Positions 53,946-62,102 of a stretch of 64,000 nt of DNA are shown here, piece by piece (position 1 is the stretch's first letter; every line of letters starts with the position of its first letter). The DNA lies in contig NZ_LITU01000050.1 in the NCBI RefSeq assembly GCF_001280595.1, forward strand, positions 1 through 64,000. Reading direction: 5' to 3'. The position numbers were made by a program, and so were the translations under genes. Under the pieces are notes generated by a model. The model was not told the DNA's origin. It ran no database searches and saw only the letters and a program-made list of their open reading frames with translations. The DNA comes from Paenibacillus xylanivorans. Lineage in GTDB: Bacteria > Bacillota > Bacilli > Paenibacillales > Paenibacillaceae.

Positions 53946-54920
53946 ATGATGCAATCAAAACAAATGTATAATGCTACAAGCGCTTTAACTGGATACATAT
54001 TTGAATATGAATTGGCAAATATGATGAAACAACATCAAGACTTTAGTAACGTCGTAATGGAAAGTCAAGTACATGGCGATTCTGGAATTGATATTATTGC
54101 AGATTATCGAGGAGAAACCGTTTTGATCCAGTGTAAAGTAAGTCCTATTTTCTCAATGAGTAGATTAGAACAAGTCTTAAAACAGTTATCTGTATATAAG
54201 TCCTCTAAAGACAAAGTAGTTTTAGCATTCCCGGGAGAACTATCATCAAAGCAAAAAAGCGAATTAAGAAAACATGATTGGTTGACAATATGGGACATTG
54301 ATAAGCTTTCAAAGATATTTTATTCGCAGATAAGAAGGTCACAATCAGAAGAATTAAAAAGGCTATTCGAAAAAAATGAGTTATTCAGCACTACAGAAGA
54401 AGATGAACTATTAACACAATTGAACAAATGTTCCAAGGGGACTAGGCACTGGATGGCCTATCAAAAAATCTGTGCCAATATACTTGAACACCTTTTTTGC
54501 CCTAATCTAGGTAAACCGATTATTGAGCTTTCGGATCACGTAAGGGCCAATAGAAGAGACATTATTATGGCTAACTATTGTGATGAAGGATATTGGAAAT
54601 ATTTGAGAGGTAGATATAGAGCTGATTATATCATTGTTGACTCAAAGAATTATTCGTCCAAGGTAGACAAAAGTTGTGTATTACAGATGGCAAATTATTT
54701 AAAAGATTATGGCCCTGGAATGTTTGGAATTATAGCTTTAAGGACAGAGCCAAAAGAATCTGCAATTCATACCCAAAGAGAGATTTGGATGGCACACAAT
54801 AAACTGATTATTTTTATAAATGATACAGATTTTGAACAAATGCTAATGTTAAAAAAGAATGGAAATAATCCAGAAGAGGTTATTAAACAGAAAATTGAAG
54901 ATTTTAGATTAGGCTTATAA
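53946..54920 (+). CDS. Protein with two PD-(D/E)XK-like nuclease domains (cassette 7)
   Basis: The 324-residue protein has an N-terminal Mrr-like domain with E20, D49 (GDSGIDIIADYRG) and Q62-x-K64 (VLIQCKVSP), the QxK variant of Mrr-type restriction enzymes. A second domain has RRDIIMANY (D205) and YIIVDSKNYSS (D232-x-K234), again PD-(D/E)XK-like. Two nuclease-like cores in one short protein are unusual. It could cut modified or foreign DNA. Two ATG codons begin the frame; AGGAGA lies before them. Confidence 0.7.
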   Translation: MMQSKQMYNATSALTGYIFEYELANMMKQHQDFSNVVMESQVHGDSGIDIIADYRGETVLIQCKVSPIFSMSRLEQVLKQLSVYKSSKDKVVLAFPGELSSKQKSELRKHDWLTIWDIDKLSKIFYSQIRRSQSEELKRLFEKNELFSTTEEDELLTQLNKCSKGTRHWMAYQKICANILEHLFCPNLGKPIIELSDHVRANRRDIIMANYCDEGYWKYLRGRYRADYIIVDSKNYSSKVDKSCVLQMANYLKDYGPGMFGIIALRTEPKESAIHTQREIWMAHNKLIIFINDTDFEQMLMLKKNGNNPEEVIKQKIEDFRLGL

Positions 54921-54938
54921 TCGAAAGACAAACTAACA

Positions 54939-55038
54939 ACGGCTATCAATATATTCACGCATCGGACATTCTTCCTCGGTCCGGCATTCGCCGGACACCC
55001 AGCATGCGTTGAGTCGTGAATACAGCAACGTTAGGTGA
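54939..55038 (+). repeat. attC-like site 7
   Basis: Left end ACGGCTATC matches its cassette start GTTAGCCGA at 7 of 9 bases when reverse-complemented; the AAC core has mutated to ATC. Right end GTTAGGTGA (55030-55038). Arms tattcacg / cgtgaata pair perfectly; inner hairpin GTCCGGCATTCGCCGGAC. Confidence 0.88.
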
Positions 55039-55071
55039 AATACTATAATAATTTGGAGGTCAAAATTTAAA

Positions 55072-56658
55072 ATGCTGAAACTAAAAGAAGAATCTCTCAA
55101 TTGGTCCTTGAAGCATATTAATAAATACGGGGATTCTTATGTTTTTCCAAAGCTTTTTGAATTTGAAGCAATTAATGAGAATTGGGATGATGTAAAAAAT
55201 CATCTATTAACAACTGATGTATACTCTAATGGAGTTAGACCATATAGAACTACTATTACGCCAAAGAGCAATGTCGGGTTTAGAATATGTACTCAATTAG
55301 ATCCCTTAGATTCAATAGTATATAACGCATTGATTTATGAAATATATGAAGAAATAGAAAACAAAAGAATACCAGCTGTACATGATGTTGTGTATTCATT
55401 CAGGCTAAATCCTGAAAGTGATGGTACCCTGTTTGATCCTAAATACAATTGGAAGGAATACGAAGATAAAACAAGAGATTTGTTAGAATCTGAAGAGTAT
55501 TCGTATGTTGTGATGACAGACATTACGGACTTTTACCCGAGTATATATTTACATAATATTGAGACCCATCTGCGCGAATGTGTAAGGTTAAGTGGAAAGA
55601 ATGCTCATGCTGAGACTTTGATTAATATAATTAAAGCTATGCACATCAGTCAGACTCATAAAGGACTTCCAATTGGTCCTCAGTTTAGTCGCCCAATAGC
55701 GGAGCTTATACTAAATGAGATCGATATGATACTTATTGAAAATGATATTATGTTTATTAGATATGTCGATGATTATCGGCTTTTTTGTAAATCTGAAAAT
55801 GATGCCTATAAATCTTTAGCATTCTTAGCACAAAAGTTATATGATATTTTAAATTTAAAATTAAATGAACAAAAAACTAAAATTTTGACTACTGAAAGCT
55901 TTATTTCTAAGCATCTTTATTTATATAAGGATAGAGAAAAAGATAGAGTAATTGAAGAGTTCTATGAGTTATTAGATAAACTGGGGTTTAGTAGAGATTT
56001 CTATGGGGAAATTGATCTTTCCTTATTGGGAGAAGAAGAAATAAAAAAACTCCATGAGTTAAACATATTTGAATTACTAGAAGAAGAACTTGATAAAGAT
56101 GACTTTGATATAGGCTTTGCTAAATTTCTAATCGGAAATTTAGCGCGTTTTGATAATACTGAAGTAGCAGAATTGATATTGACAGAAGAAAATATGAGAA
56201 AGTTGTTTCCTATTATTAAAACTATTATTAATCATCTTGAACTCGTCAGATCTTTTAGTGAAGAACAAAAGCATGAAATAGGAAACAAAGTGTTAAGCCT
56301 ACTTCAAAGTAGCTTTATGAGTGAGTTAGAATTCAATAGATCTTGGTTATTGCATCTATTTTCTAATAATGATGAATGGAACAATAAACATTTTTTCTCA
56401 GAATTAATAAAGAAATATCATGATAACTTCACAGTGAGAGAGCTGATCCTGGATTTAGGAAGATCAAAAAATCATAGATATTTTAGAGAAAACAAATTTA
56501 GTATTATTTCTGATCCTTGGGTCAGGAGAGCTTTTCTAGTAGCAATAAGTTGCCTACCAAAGGATGAACGAAATCCCTATTATAAATCAAGATGTCTAAC
56601 TCAAAGAGATCTATTAGAGCAAGTTATAGAGAAATGGGCGCAGAAAAACTCCTTCTAG
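55072..56658 (+). CDS. Reverse transcriptase of the Abi/unknown-group (DRT-like) type (cassette 8)
   Basis: The 528-residue protein has RT motifs in order: an N-terminal pattern FRICTQLDPLDSIVYNAL (70-87), motif A D150 (VMTDITDFYPSIY), motif B GLPIGPQFSRPIAEL (198-212) and motif C YVDD (231-234). A ~250-residue helical C-terminus follows, without maturase or HNH domains. This excludes group II intron proteins and fits defence-associated RTs. No retron msr-msd is evident; only 33 bases separate the start from the preceding attC-like site. A cassette-borne RT is unusual. Confidence 0.82.
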   Translation: MLKLKEESLNWSLKHINKYGDSYVFPKLFEFEAINENWDDVKNHLLTTDVYSNGVRPYRTTITPKSNVGFRICTQLDPLDSIVYNALIYEIYEEIENKRIPAVHDVVYSFRLNPESDGTLFDPKYNWKEYEDKTRDLLESEEYSYVVMTDITDFYPSIYLHNIETHLRECVRLSGKNAHAETLINIIKAMHISQTHKGLPIGPQFSRPIAELILNEIDMILIENDIMFIRYVDDYRLFCKSENDAYKSLAFLAQKLYDILNLKLNEQKTKILTTESFISKHLYLYKDREKDRVIEEFYELLDKLGFSRDFYGEIDLSLLGEEEIKKLHELNIFELLEEELDKDDFDIGFAKFLIGNLARFDNTEVAELILTEENMRKLFPIIKTIINHLELVRSFSEEQKHEIGNKVLSLLQSSFMSELEFNRSWLLHLFSNNDEWNNKHFFSELIKKYHDNFTVRELILDLGRSKNHRYFRENKFSIISDPWVRRAFLVAISCLPKDERNPYYKSRCLTQRDLLEQVIEKWAQKNSF

Positions 56659-56680
56659 AATGTCTAGAAAGCATAGTACT

Positions 56681-56807
56681 TCACCTAACATAATATTAAG
56701 CTGCGGCTCCTCACGGAGGTTTGGTCTGCCGGATGGATTCCAAGGAAGTAGATTCAGCAGACACATCCGACTACGTCGGACGTCATGAATACATGAACGT
56801 TATCCGA
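56681..56807 (+). repeat. attC-like site 8
   Basis: Left end TCACCTAAC is the exact reverse complement of the RT cassette start GTTAGGTGA (55030). Right end GTTATCCGA (56799-56807). Inner hairpins GCGGCTCCTCACGGAGG and TCCGACTACGTCGGA. Confidence 0.93.
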
Positions 56808-56840
56808 AACTAATAAATCTAAGAAAAGGTGAGAAGTAAT

Positions 56841-57599
56841 ATGAATTCTAATTTTCAATTGCCAAGGATTAAAGAAGACATAGACATTGATAAACTTATA
56901 CCTGCTAAATATATTGGAAATTTTACACTGAATGATATTGAAAAGGAAAAGGAAATTTTCGAGATCAAGACCTCTAACTATATAAAGCGAATTAGAAGCC
57001 AGTATTTATTAATTGAACGGGAATTGATTAAGACATTCGAATATGTCGAACCTAACGTAGATAATTATAAAACTAATTCTGTAAGATTTGCTTCTATTAT
57101 AAGAGAATCATGCAATTTGTTTGAATTAGTATCTAGAGAATTATGTAGTAAGTTACTTCATGGAGATATAAAAAAATTAAATACAAAAAATTTCTTAATG
57201 CTAGATATACACTTGGATTTTCGAGGAGAAAAATTATCTTCTCCATACATTATGGTAACTGATAATGAAAAGACTTTAGACATTTTTCCTTTTGAAAACT
57301 TATTGAAATGGGATAGAGAATCTGAAATTACAAGTGAATTCATACCAGAATGGTGGAAAGCATACAATAAAATCAAACATGAGCAGGAAGGGATTAAGTA
57401 TGCTACACTACAGAACGCTTTGTTGGCTATAAGTGGAATATACATATTGATTAATTCAATTTATGGCGAAGGTGTTTTAATTGGTGGACTCAACTATTAT
57501 CACAAAAAAGATCCTTTTAATATAATATATTCAACTTATAGAATAGAACAATCTCAATTATTCACATTCAAAACGTTTAAGAGTGAAAAAATGTTCTAA
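56841..57599 (+). CDS. Hypothetical HEPN-like helical protein (cassette 9)
   Basis: The 252-residue helical protein has PEWWKAYNKIKHEQ at 169-182, a pattern seen in HEPN-like and Abi-type proteins just before the end of the helical bundle. No other catalytic motif is obvious. AAAAGGTGAG supports ATG 56841 rather than GTG 56829. Function unknown. Confidence 0.6.
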   Translation: MNSNFQLPRIKEDIDIDKLIPAKYIGNFTLNDIEKEKEIFEIKTSNYIKRIRSQYLLIERELIKTFEYVEPNVDNYKTNSVRFASIIRESCNLFELVSRELCSKLLHGDIKKLNTKNFLMLDIHLDFRGEKLSSPYIMVTDNEKTLDIFPFENLLKWDRESEITSEFIPEWWKAYNKIKHEQEGIKYATLQNALLAISGIYILINSIYGEGVLIGGLNYYHKKDPFNIIYSTYRIEQSQLFTFKTFKSEKMF

Positions 57600-57619
57600 A
57601 TGAAAAATAAAAATTAGCA

Positions 57620-57726
57620 TCGGATAACATAGTATTCACGCATCGGACATTCGTCCTCGGTCCGGCATTCGCCGGACACCCAGCATACGCTGGGTCGCGA
57701 GTCGTGAATACAGGAACGTTATCTGC
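57620..57726 (+). repeat. attC-like site 9
   Basis: Left end TCGGATAAC is the exact reverse complement of its cassette start GTTATCCGA. Right end GTTATCTGC (57718-57726). Shares tattcacgcatcgg and the GTCCGGCATTCGCCGGAC hairpin with site 7. Confidence 0.93.
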
Positions 57727-57765
57727 AATTACAATAAATTAAAATATACTGGGGAGTGAGAAGCT

Positions 57766-58269
57766 TTGACCGCAACCTTCACTAAAGTTGCCGGAATTGG
57801 ATTTGTTCTTTTAGCTATATTGAGACTTACGCCTCTTATTGATATTACAGGGAAGTGGTTGCTATATATCTCTATAGCGGCATTTTTTCTTATCCTATGC
57901 GATCTCATTGAATTTATGATTGAAAGAATAATGGCAAATAAAAAATTAAAATCAAATAAATTTCTTGCGAGTCTACGTTCTTTGTTTCTTAGTTGTGCTG
58001 TACTGGCTATTATTGTTTTACCAAATATAAAAATAGATCTATCTGTTAAGCAAGTTAATGCTTTTGGTGATGCAATTACATTAATTAGTTTAGGCATAGC
58101 AATAACGTTAATTGGTTTTAAAACCGAGAGAAAAGAACCTATTTCAATAATGAGACAAGAGACAAAGGAGAACGAAATTAGAGAATTTTTAAGTTCAAAT
58201 GAAGGGGGCGAAATCGTTAAAAAACACATTGAAGAATTATCACAAACAAATAAAATAGAAAAGAAATAA
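57766..58269 (+). CDS. Hypothetical membrane protein (cassette 10)
   Basis: The 167-residue protein has four hydrophobic segments (FTKVAGIGFVLLAILRLTPL, WLLYISIAAFFLILCDLIEF, FLSCAVLAIIVLPNI and ITLISLGIAITLIGF) and a short charged C-terminal tail. TTG start with GGGGAGTG upstream. No recognised family; small membrane proteins of this kind are frequent in cassette arrays. Confidence 0.6.
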   Translation: MTATFTKVAGIGFVLLAILRLTPLIDITGKWLLYISIAAFFLILCDLIEFMIERIMANKKLKSNKFLASLRSLFLSCAVLAIIVLPNIKIDLSVKQVNAFGDAITLISLGIAITLIGFKTERKEPISIMRQETKENEIREFLSSNEGGEIVKKHIEELSQTNKIEKK

Positions 58270-58300
58270 TCTAGAGTTAAATTCATAAGAAATAGTAACA

Positions 58301-58399
58301 GCAGATAACAAAATATTCACGCTGCGGGCATACGCCCTTGGTCCGGCATTCGCCGGACACCCAGCATACCTGAGTCGTGAATACGGGAACGTTAGGTGA
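58301..58399 (+). repeat. attC-like site 10
   Basis: Left end GCAGATAAC is the exact reverse complement of its cassette start GTTATCTGC. Right end GTTAGGTGA (58391-58399). Arms tattcacg / cgtgaata pair; inner hairpins GGGCATACGCCC and GTCCGGCATTCGCCGGAC. Confidence 0.93.
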
Positions 58400-58431
58400 A
58401 ATAACTTGAACATGAAAGAGGAGTAGATAAT

Positions 58432-59646
58432 TTGAGAGATGTAAAAACAATAGTCGATTTTTCTGAACTATTGAAAATAGATGAAGATCTTAATGAGACT
58501 AAAAAGCAAATTTTAAATTGGCTTAAAAATTACTTGCCTTACACTGAAAAGATTCTAAAAGAATTGAATGTCAATGGCTTTACTAAATATCCAAGCATTA
58601 TTGATGAATATTATAAATATTTAAGAGAATTTAATGTTGTTGAAGAAGAGAAGCATGAATTAATTAAAATTAGAATACTCACTATATTAAGGTTACTGAA
58701 CGAATTTTATGAAAATAAACATGACTTATATATTGATAGTTATGAGTCCATCTTAAATATTAAAGCTAAAGCTTTCAGAAATATGCTCTATATGTCTTCA
58801 AAGGCACAATCTATTAATAAGCTTGATCGCGAACAATTAAGAAAGCAAGATATTATTATGTTTCATCTAACTATTTATAAAGATACGATTGAAGGAGTTT
58901 TGAATAAACTATTAAGTCCAATAATATTTATTCTAGAATGTGAGTCTAATAATACTCCAATTGAGATAATTGAAAGTAGATATTTCTCTGAAAAATATTT
59001 TGACAGAAGAAATAGAAATAGAAACTTCAAAAACATAGAGCGTGATTTTAATATCCTTTTTGAAGATACCAATACGTCCCTAAGGAATGCTGAAGCCCAC
59101 TTTGATTTTTCTATAGATGAAAAGAATGAGATGATCACGTATAAAACTGGAAATAGGAATTCGCCTATGGTAAGTCAATCTTCTTTTGATGATCTAAAAC
59201 GTGAAATCAATGTGCTTTCTGAAGTTGCCAGACAAATTGGGATTGCTTATGAGATATTTTGGTATGAGCATGCTAACGAATTTAATAATATATTCCCTGA
59301 GACTAATTTTGATGAAAAATATATTGCGCTAAGACAGGCCCTATTAAGAAATCGATTTGTATTACGTGGATTTAAATACTCAGAAGGCTCCTTAAACTTA
59401 TATTTTAATTATGATGAAGAACTTGAAACTACTAGTGAACTTATCCCTCTTTTGAGGCAAAGCATTAACTTTCTATCACTAGGAGATGATTACGAAGAAG
59501 AAGTAAACACTATAAACCTTATCGTAAATGAGTTCGTAACACTGACAATCGAATTATGTGTAGTAAGAGAACTAGAAAATGATCTTACTAAAGAGTCTTT
59601 TGAGTTATTTGTAAATAGCGTCTTGGCTAACATTAAGACATATTAG
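58432..59646 (+). CDS. Hypothetical HEPN-like protein (cassette 11)
   Basis: The 404-residue, almost wholly helical protein has TSLRNAEAHFDFSID at about 215-229. It contains R218-N-A-E-A-H223, the Rx4H motif of HEPN ribonucleases. TTG start with GAGGAG upstream. HEPN proteins are common toxins and abortive-infection effectors. The rest of the protein is unfamiliar, and no antitoxin shares the cassette. Confidence 0.6.
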   Translation: MRDVKTIVDFSELLKIDEDLNETKKQILNWLKNYLPYTEKILKELNVNGFTKYPSIIDEYYKYLREFNVVEEEKHELIKIRILTILRLLNEFYENKHDLYIDSYESILNIKAKAFRNMLYMSSKAQSINKLDREQLRKQDIIMFHLTIYKDTIEGVLNKLLSPIIFILECESNNTPIEIIESRYFSEKYFDRRNRNRNFKNIERDFNILFEDTNTSLRNAEAHFDFSIDEKNEMITYKTGNRNSPMVSQSSFDDLKREINVLSEVARQIGIAYEIFWYEHANEFNNIFPETNFDEKYIALRQALLRNRFVLRGFKYSEGSLNLYFNYDEELETTSELIPLLRQSINFLSLGDDYEEEVNTINLIVNEFVTLTIELCVVRELENDLTKESFELFVNSVLANIKTY

Positions 59647-59672
59647 AAGGGAGTTCACGATGATAAGTTACT

Positions 59673-59745
59673 TCACCTAACATAATATTCACGCTTCGAT
59701 GCTTAAGCCCCTTGGCCGTCCCGATGTATAATCATAGGAGATGAC
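59673..59745 (+). repeat. attC-like site 11, left half only
   Basis: Left end TCACCTAAC is the exact reverse complement of its cassette start GTTAGGTGA (58391). The site then breaks off after about 70 bases (tataatcataggagatg) and runs into the 3' end of another gene. Confidence 0.82.
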
Positions 59746-59787
59746 TATATAGAAATCGATCTCGATGAAGTAGATGACTCCGGCTAA
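59729..59787 (+). pseudogene. 3' remnant of a deleted cassette gene
   Basis: gactatatagaaatcgatct and onward reads DYIEIDLDEVDDSG-stop, with the stop overlapping the next left box (CCGGCTAAC). This is the tail of a cassette gene whose body and 5' site were removed by a deletion. Confidence 0.55.
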
Positions 59788-59894
59788 CATAATATTCAAG
59801 CTACGGTTCCTTTGGAATCTCGGTCTGCAAGATGGATATTAAAGAGGGATTTCAGCAGACACCCCTTAAAGTTGAATACAGAAACGTTATAGGA
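59780..59894 (+). repeat. attC-like site 12
   Basis: Left end CCGGCTAAC belongs to the deleted cassette; right end GTTATAGGA (59886-59894) opens the next one. Similar to site 6 (atattcaagct, ggtctgc, agcagacaccc). Confidence 0.85.
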
Positions 59895-59948
59895 AATCAA
59901 CAGAGATACAAGGATTATGGAAGCATATCCTAATTATGAGGAGAGTAT

Positions 59949-60305
59949 ATGAAAATCACTATTGAGATGAGTGAAGTGGCTTATGAAATAGCAAAGAAGG
60001 TATACTCAGGGAAACACACAAGAACTGAAGGGAAGATAGAAATTAATAAGATTACAGGAATGAATGAAGGATCAGCACAAGCGTTCATCACCATATTTCT
60101 GGCAATGATGAACGGAGAAGTGTATAAAAGGGCATTTAACAATGAAACCAATAGGTTACTGTTTGAACGTATAAAAAGAGACTTTGGAAACGAGTATTAT
60201 ATAAAAGCTTTAGATGCAGCTCAACAGCATGTTTATTATTATTCAACACTAGACAAAGGAAATCTTGTAGGTCTTCAAAGTATAATAAATGAGATGAGAT
60301 CTTAA
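59949..60305 (+). CDS. ScoMcrA-N-like domain protein (cassette 12)
   Basis: The 118-residue protein MKITIEMSEVAYEIAKKVYS, with GMNEGSAQAFITIFLAMMNGEVYKRAFNNE and ALDAAQQHVYYY, resembles the N-terminal recognition domain often attached to HNH or McrA-type endonucleases. Here it stands alone without a nuclease domain, so it may bind DNA only or be a truncated remnant. AGGAG before ATG 59949. Confidence 0.6.
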   Translation: MKITIEMSEVAYEIAKKVYSGKHTRTEGKIEINKITGMNEGSAQAFITIFLAMMNGEVYKRAFNNETNRLLFERIKRDFGNEYYIKALDAAQQHVYYYSTLDKGNLVGLQSIINEMRS

Positions 60306-60336
60306 GTATTAAGCACTTGTTAAGAAGCTATTGACA

Positions 60337-60451
60337 TTATTTAACATAATATTCATGTTTCGGCTCTGGAGTCTTGGTCTGCAAGGTGTATTTCGAGGAC
60401 GAGTTTCAGCAGACACCCCTTCGGGTTCCTGAATACAGGAAAGTTAAGCGA
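60337..60451 (+). repeat. attC-like site 13
   Basis: Left end TTATTTAAC, a partial match to its cassette start GTTATAGGA (about 6 of 9). Right end GTTAAGCGA (60443-60451). Middle part tttcagcagacacccctt is shared with sites 6 and 12. Confidence 0.85.
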
Positions 60452-60469
60452 AATGCTAGGAGGATTACA

Positions 60470-60979
60470 ATGAAAGAATTACTTGAGCCTAATGCTTTTA
60501 TCCTTTATATAATCATTTGTTCATATAATGAAGATTCATTTGTGAAGATTGGTCGAACAAGAAATATATACAATAGAATAAAAAATATTCAAACGGGATG
60601 TCCACATGAAATAAGTAATATATTTGTTATAACATCAGAATTTGAATATGAAGAAGAAATTATAGGACTTGAAGGAGTTATACATAAACTGATTGATAAA
60701 TATCAAATGAAAGGGGAATGGTATCTAGCAACAGAGGAATTCTTTCAGATTTTCAGTAAGTTACTGGAACGAATAAACAATAGTGATCTTAGTGATTACG
60801 TTTTTGAGGATGAAGAATTATTTTCACTTGATGAAGTAGAGATATTATTTCATAGCCATAACTACATTATTTATGAATTGATTATGCCTATAAAACCCAA
60901 TCAAATAGTAAAAGGCAGAAAAATACTAGATTCAATAGAGATATATACAAGCATCAAGAATCTGGAATTAAATGTGTAA
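60470..60979 (+). CDS. T5orf172/GIY-YIG-like protein (cassette 13)
   Basis: The 169-residue protein has ILYIIICSYNEDSFVKIGRTRNIYNRIKNIQTG at residues 11-43, the GIY-YIG-like core with KIGRT, as in the Bacteriophage T5 Orf172 DNA-binding domain. AGGAGG before ATG 60470. No attC-like site follows, so the array is broken after this gene. Confidence 0.75.
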   Translation: MKELLEPNAFILYIIICSYNEDSFVKIGRTRNIYNRIKNIQTGCPHEISNIFVITSEFEYEEEIIGLEGVIHKLIDKYQMKGEWYLATEEFFQIFSKLLERINNSDLSDYVFEDEELFSLDEVEILFHSHNYIIYELIMPIKPNQIVKGRKILDSIEIYTSIKNLELNV

Positions 60980-61033
60980 GTTATACTGTACGCACTCAGC
61001 TTAATTAATTCTTCTGATGTTTGTAGGGGAGTG

Positions 61034-61209
61034 TTACTCACTTTCTTCCCCAAGCAAATACCCTACTGATATCTCCAAAGCCTTAGCAATCATCACGACT
61101 TCATAATTTTGAACAAGACGATATTGACCTTCCAAACGTGAGAGACTAGTTTGACTGATATCTAAGCCCAATTTTTGCAATTTCGCTAGGAATTCTCTTT
61201 GTTTGATCT
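61034..61209 (-). pseudogene. XRE-family HTH repressor fragment
   Basis: On the minus strand, EIKQREFLAKLQKLGLDISQ then TSLSRLEGQYRLVQNYEVVM and IAKALEISVGYLLGEESE-stop. A HTH_3 repressor without its first ~15 residues; a stop codon precedes the fragment. It marks the right flank of the cassette array. Confidence 0.75.
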
Positions 61210-61454
61210 CTTACTTTTGCTGATAGTTACAATCTGGGAACCAATGATATTTTTTGACACCGAAGGTTTATATCGGTGTTTTTTTATTTTAATTCGATTC
61301 CCGCATTAAAGCGATCAAGGTTTATCTTACAATTTGGATTAGACGAAAGTACTAGAATACAACTTTCGGGCATAGGAATCGCATTAAAAATGACTGCTCA
61401 TGTCTAGCATTAACAAGACATGGTGCAGTTTAGACCCATCAGAGAGGTGGATGT

Positions 61455-61640
61455 ATGAGCCGGTTGCTTGACTTATTGGAAGAGGAACGGCTCAAGCTTA
61501 ATCAGCTTGGTGAGGTATCCTTGAAGCAAGCGATTCCGTTGTGGGAGAACCCTGAGGTTCAGGAACAGAGCCGGAGGGTGGATGAACTGGTGGCCCAAGT
61601 GAGTGAGATGAAGGCGAGACATAACCGATTTGTACGATGA
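61455..61640 (+). CDS. Hypothetical small helical protein
   Basis: 61-residue protein, fully helical and acidic/basic mixed. GAGAGGTGG upstream. It is followed 36 bases later by another small gene of similar style; probably one operon. No family recognised. Confidence 0.55.
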   Translation: MSRLLDLLEEERLKLNQLGEVSLKQAIPLWENPEVQEQSRRVDELVAQVSEMKARHNRFVR

Positions 61641-61676
61641 TGAGCGAGGTACATAACGCGTAGGGGAGGAGAAGCA

Positions 61677-61979
61677 ATGGATTTTCCACGGTGGATGCAA
61701 CGAGCGATTCAAGCAAGGCTGGATGAGGTATCTGCTCGAATCGAACATGATCCTGAACTTAGTCGTGTACGTGGGAAAGCAGATGAAGCGTTTGAATCTT
61801 TGTTCGAAGGGAAGGGTGTCGAACTGACACCTGAATATGCTGAGTGGGAGAATCGTTACATTGTCAGCAAAGGAATAGAGTATGAGCGGTTGTACATTCA
61901 AGGGCTGAGGGATGGAATTCAACTCACAGTATCCTTGCTTGGTGTGTTGACGCCGGAGGAGATTGATACGAAGGCTTGA
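61677..61979 (+). CDS. Hypothetical 100-residue protein
   Basis: Cytosolic, helical protein (MDFPRWMQRAIQARLDEVSA start) with RBS GGGGAGGAG. No recognised family. A bidirectional terminator follows. Confidence 0.6.
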   Translation: MDFPRWMQRAIQARLDEVSARIEHDPELSRVRGKADEAFESLFEGKGVELTPEYAEWENRYIVSKGIEYERLYIQGLRDGIQLTVSLLGVLTPEEIDTKA

Positions 61980-62038
61980 TCCACTAAAGCGAACCCATAA
62001 GTCAGGGGAAGCGACCTTCATCTCTATCTAAATAAAAA

Positions 62039-62077
62039 CAGCCGAAGCGTGTAACTATCGCTTCGGCTGGTTTTTTA
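62039..62077. terminator. Bidirectional terminator
   Basis: CAGCCGAAGCG/CGCTTCGGCTG stem with TTTTTT on the plus side and an A-rich flank giving T-rich sequence on the minus side. It serves the convergent genes at 61979 and 62103. Confidence 0.9.
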
Positions 62078-62102
62078 ATCTTTATTTTCCAAAATCCCAA
62101 TC

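Noticed and set aside
55072..56658. Group II intron-encoded protein or retron RT
   Set aside because: No maturase or HNH domain, no intron domain V-like end, and no msr-msd inverted repeats next to the gene; boundaries coincide with cassette boxes instead.
57729..58286. Minus-strand 185-codon frame opposite cassette 10
   Set aside because: It is antisense to the membrane protein frame that has a good TTG start and ribosome site, and it runs against the orientation of all neighbouring cassettes.
49506..60451. CRISPR array
   Set aside because: Repeats are 88-170 bp, variable, self-complementary and 0.5-1.8 kb apart with full genes between them; there are no short uniform repeats or spacers and no cas genes.
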